NCBI RefSeq assembly: GCF_003402575.1
Contig: NZ_BGZJ01000001.1
Location: 124,001-188,000 of the forward strand
DNA: 64,000 nt
Direction of reading: 5' to 3'
Source of the DNA: Mesosutterella multiformis
GTDB taxonomy: Bacteria; Pseudomonadota; Gammaproteobacteria; Burkholderiales; Burkholderiaceae_F
Shown here in pieces: positions 62,207 to 64,000 of the stretch. Both the position numbers and the translations under genes were made by a program. Each line of letters opens with the position of its first letter. The first letter of the stretch is position 1. The notes beneath the pieces were generated by a model, which was given only the letters and a program-made list of their open reading frames with translations, did no database searches and was not told the DNA's origin.

Positions 62207-64000
62207 TCAGGCCTGCTGGGCCAGCTTCTCGGCGCGCTTCTTCGCGATGAAGGCAAGTACCTCAGCGAGCCGTCTCTCATAGGCGTCCTCGGAAGAAAGC
62301 GAGGGCTTCTTGCCGCCATGTTCCTGCACAAACTCTTGAATATTAGGCCAGAGGAGAACCGCTTCTTCTTCTGTGACACCTGAACGGTTTGAGACCACGA
62401 TATCCTGAATAGTCTTCAACATCGGGGCGTCGACCGACTTGGAGAGGATCTCATAGGCTCCCTGGAAGGGATTGATCTTCGAAATGAGATCGATATTGAG
62501 TTTTTCGATGTTGATGAATTTTTCACCCACCTTGAGAAACTCGGATACACGGCGCTGCGGATCACGGCCTTCTTGATTCTCATCCCCTCCGGCAGAGCCT
62601 GAATCTAGAGAGTCCGAGACCATGGAGCCTGAATCGTCAGCTATTTCTACGCCTGGAGGAAGCTCGTCCTCGGGAACGAGGCCGCCGTTGCTGTGGATCG
62701 CCATGGCGGTCTGCGCTGCCTTCGCAATGGTCTTGGCTTCATCCGGGGTGATGTCAGGATAAAGCTGAGTCACTATCTTAGGGAGCGTTTCCTCCGTGAA
62801 GAGCTCTGGCGTGCTTTCTCCTGTGATCATCGGAGCAATAGCCCTGGTGTTCTGCAAGGCTGCAGTGATGACGTCTTGAGTGCCACCGTTGGCAAGAATC
62901 TGAGCGACCCTGGCGCTCACAGGCGCCTCCGAATCATCGATAATCACGGTGCCTGGCGGGAGAGCTTCCCCCGACCCGATGAGGGAACGAGGCTTGAAGG
63001 TAATATTGGGAGCAAGAATCTGCTCCATCAATAGCGATACCGTGATCGCCTTCAGCATGTTGTTGACCGAGTTTCGAACGTCCTCATCCTCTGCATCGGG
63101 CTGTGCGATGAGGTTTGTAAACTGCGCGTGAGTCTTGCCCTCACAATCACGGGTAGCGCGACCGATAATCTGGATGATCTCGGTAAGCGATGAGCGATAG
63201 CCAATTGTGAGTACGTGTTCGCACCAGGGCCAGTCGAAGCCTTCTTTTGCCATGCCAAGCGCGATGATGATGTCCATCTGGCTCGCGTTCTTGATGTTCC
63301 GGAGATAGGTCAGAACGTTTTGACGGATCGGCGTATCGGTTACTAGGTCGGCTACAAAGAGAATCTTTCCACTGCGGGTTTTCACGCGATAAATGCCAGT
63401 TTCAGGATCCTGTCCCTGCACATCGCCGATGACATCCATGATGCGATCTACTTCATCCAGCTTCTGGCCCGTAGACTCCATCGAGTTGACGTTTGGGATG
63501 TGAATGATGGTCTTTTTCGTAACATCCAGGACTTCTTTGAGCGCGTCAAAATAGCGTCCCTGATAAAAGTGGTAACCGATGCCCAGAGACTTCAGATATT
63601 TGTAGCCGTTCAGCTGTTCGTAGTAGGTATAGGTGACCTGAGTGAACTTTGCTTCATCCTCCGGCGTCAGAATCGGTACGGCGTCACCCCGGAAATAAGA
63701 GCCTGTCATCGCGACGATATGGGCGGTGGAGCGCGCCATCAGATCACTCACAATGCCGCCCAAAATGTTGCCTTCCTCTGCCGAGGCATGGTGAAATTCG
63801 TCGATTGCGACCAACGTCTGGTTAAACTTCCGAGCACTTCCGGCTCGGTCATAAGCAAACCGAAAGGTTGCATGAGTGCAGATGAGGGCTCGCGCCGACG
63901 GATCTTCGAGGAATTCGATCACGCGGTCTACCTTACCCTCGTTTCCTGGAGTGCAGAGGTTGTAGCGAGGATCGACCTTCCAATCGGCAAAGAAACCATG
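62207..64000 (-). CDS. DEAH-type superfamily 2 helicase (N terminus beyond the right edge)
   Basis: 597 residues are present and the frame is open to the window edge. Walker B/motif II is VAIDEFHHAS near residue 67 of the visible part. AHIVAMTGSYFRGDA (motif III, normally SAT) follows. GYRSSLTEIIQIIGRATRD is motif VI with its arginine finger. Motif I is off-window. After the helicase core come ~270 residues with an acidic linker and a C-terminal helical part (AYERRLAEVLAFIAKKRAEK). It is coupled to the GIY-YIG nuclease gene. Helicases of this kind paired with T5orf172 nucleases occur in accessory islands; a defence role is likely but unproven. Confidence 0.85.
   Translation of the reverse strand, partial: HGFFADWKVDPRYNLCTPGNEGKVDRVIEFLEDPSARALICTHATFRFAYDRAGSARKFNQTLVAIDEFHHASAEEGNILGGIVSDLMARSTAHIVAMTGSYFRGDAVPILTPEDEAKFTQVTYTYYEQLNGYKYLKSLGIGYHFYQGRYFDALKEVLDVTKKTIIHIPNVNSMESTGQKLDEVDRIMDVIGDVQGQDPETGIYRVKTRSGKILFVADLVTDTPIRQNVLTYLRNIKNASQMDIIIALGMAKEGFDWPWCEHVLTIGYRSSLTEIIQIIGRATRDCEGKTHAQFTNLIAQPDAEDEDVRNSVNNMLKAITVSLLMEQILAPNITFKPRSLIGSGEALPPGTVIIDDSEAPVSARVAQILANGGTQDVITAALQNTRAIAPMITGESTPELFTEETLPKIVTQLYPDITPDEAKTIAKAAQTAMAIHSNGGLVPEDELPPGVEIADDSGSMVSDSLDSGSAGGDENQEGRDPQRRVSEFLKVGEKFINIEKLNIDLISKINPFQGAYEILSKSVDAPMLKTIQDIVVSNRSGVTEEEAVLLWPNIQEFVQEHGGKKPSLSSEDAYERRLAEVLAFIAKKRAEKLAQQA

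Larger units (their letters stand above)
56526..64000. mobile_element. Element 2, probably integrated in ssrA; left part only
   Basis: The left junction carries a 17-bp tmRNA-like 3' end, the old terminator on its outer side and paired 11-bp arm-type repeats on its inner side, mirroring element 1. All non-IS genes inside are on the minus strand: a zinc-ribbon protein, an IS-truncated gene, a 407-aa unknown, a GIY-YIG nuclease and a helicase. The integrase and intact ssrA should be at the right end, outside the window. Right boundary unknown. Confidence 0.65.

Overview
The window comes from a GC-rich proteobacterial chromosome. Gene order and gene types fit a betaproteobacterium of the Burkholderiales, and a gut Sutterellaceae-like organism is my best guess by inference. 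Supporting points are polA facing DUF2782-thrB-BPSS1780, smpB beside rnfH, a long-form periplasmic nitrate reductase with napD-napA-napB order, and anaerobe-type metabolism. No 16S or other decisive marker lies in the window.

Core block 1 (1-22256) holds an isoprenoid operon (xseB-ispA-dxs, minus strand, dxs cut by the left edge), two tandem EamA transporters, a META-domain lipoprotein-like protein and napDAB. It continues with polA, DUF2782, thrB, a BPSS1780-type membrane protein, an alpha/beta hydrolase, dinB, an unrecognised 400-aa protein, smpB, rnfH and an asymmetric heterodimeric ABC exporter.

Accessory element 1 (22257-35605, about 13.3 kb) is integrated in the 3' end of a tRNA-Ser(UGA) gene. 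It is bounded by a 17-bp direct repeat, carries paired arm-type repeats at both ends and has a tyrosine integrase next to the intact tRNA. It encodes a DUF927 ATPase, a Toprim primase-like protein, an AlpA-type regulator, two paralogous AlpA-like proteins and small unknowns, with no virion genes. This looks like a phage satellite or small integrative element. Its cargo end has been eroded: a restriction-modification remnant is cut by an IS256-family IS, a second decayed copy of that IS lies beside it, and a Sel1-repeat secreted protein follows.

Core block 2 (35679-56525) holds lysC, tilS, accA and cysS on the minus strand. Then come a TPR protein, ppiB, lpxH, an NfsA-like nitroreductase, cysE, trmJ, suhB, mutS, trxA, a SIMPL protein, a small acidic protein, an NhaC antiporter, a DUF488 protein, an IS30-family IS and a LysE exporter.

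Accessory element 2 (56526 to beyond the right edge) appears to be integrated in the 3' end of ssrA (tmRNA). The left junction keeps a tmRNA-like 3' end in front of what looks like the original ssrA terminator, followed by paired arm-type repeats with the same 12-nt period as element 1. The tmRNA body and the integrase should lie off-window to the right. Contents are a zinc-ribbon protein, an IS3-family IS, a zinc-binding protein truncated by that IS, an unrecognised 407-aa protein, a GIY-YIG (T5orf172-type) nuclease gene interrupted at a CTT TGA site, and a DEAH-type helicase running off the edge. The helicase-nuclease pair with its companions is the best candidate for an uncharacterised defence-like system in this window. 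The two elements also share a 29-bp motif (23/29 identical) in non-coding DNA.
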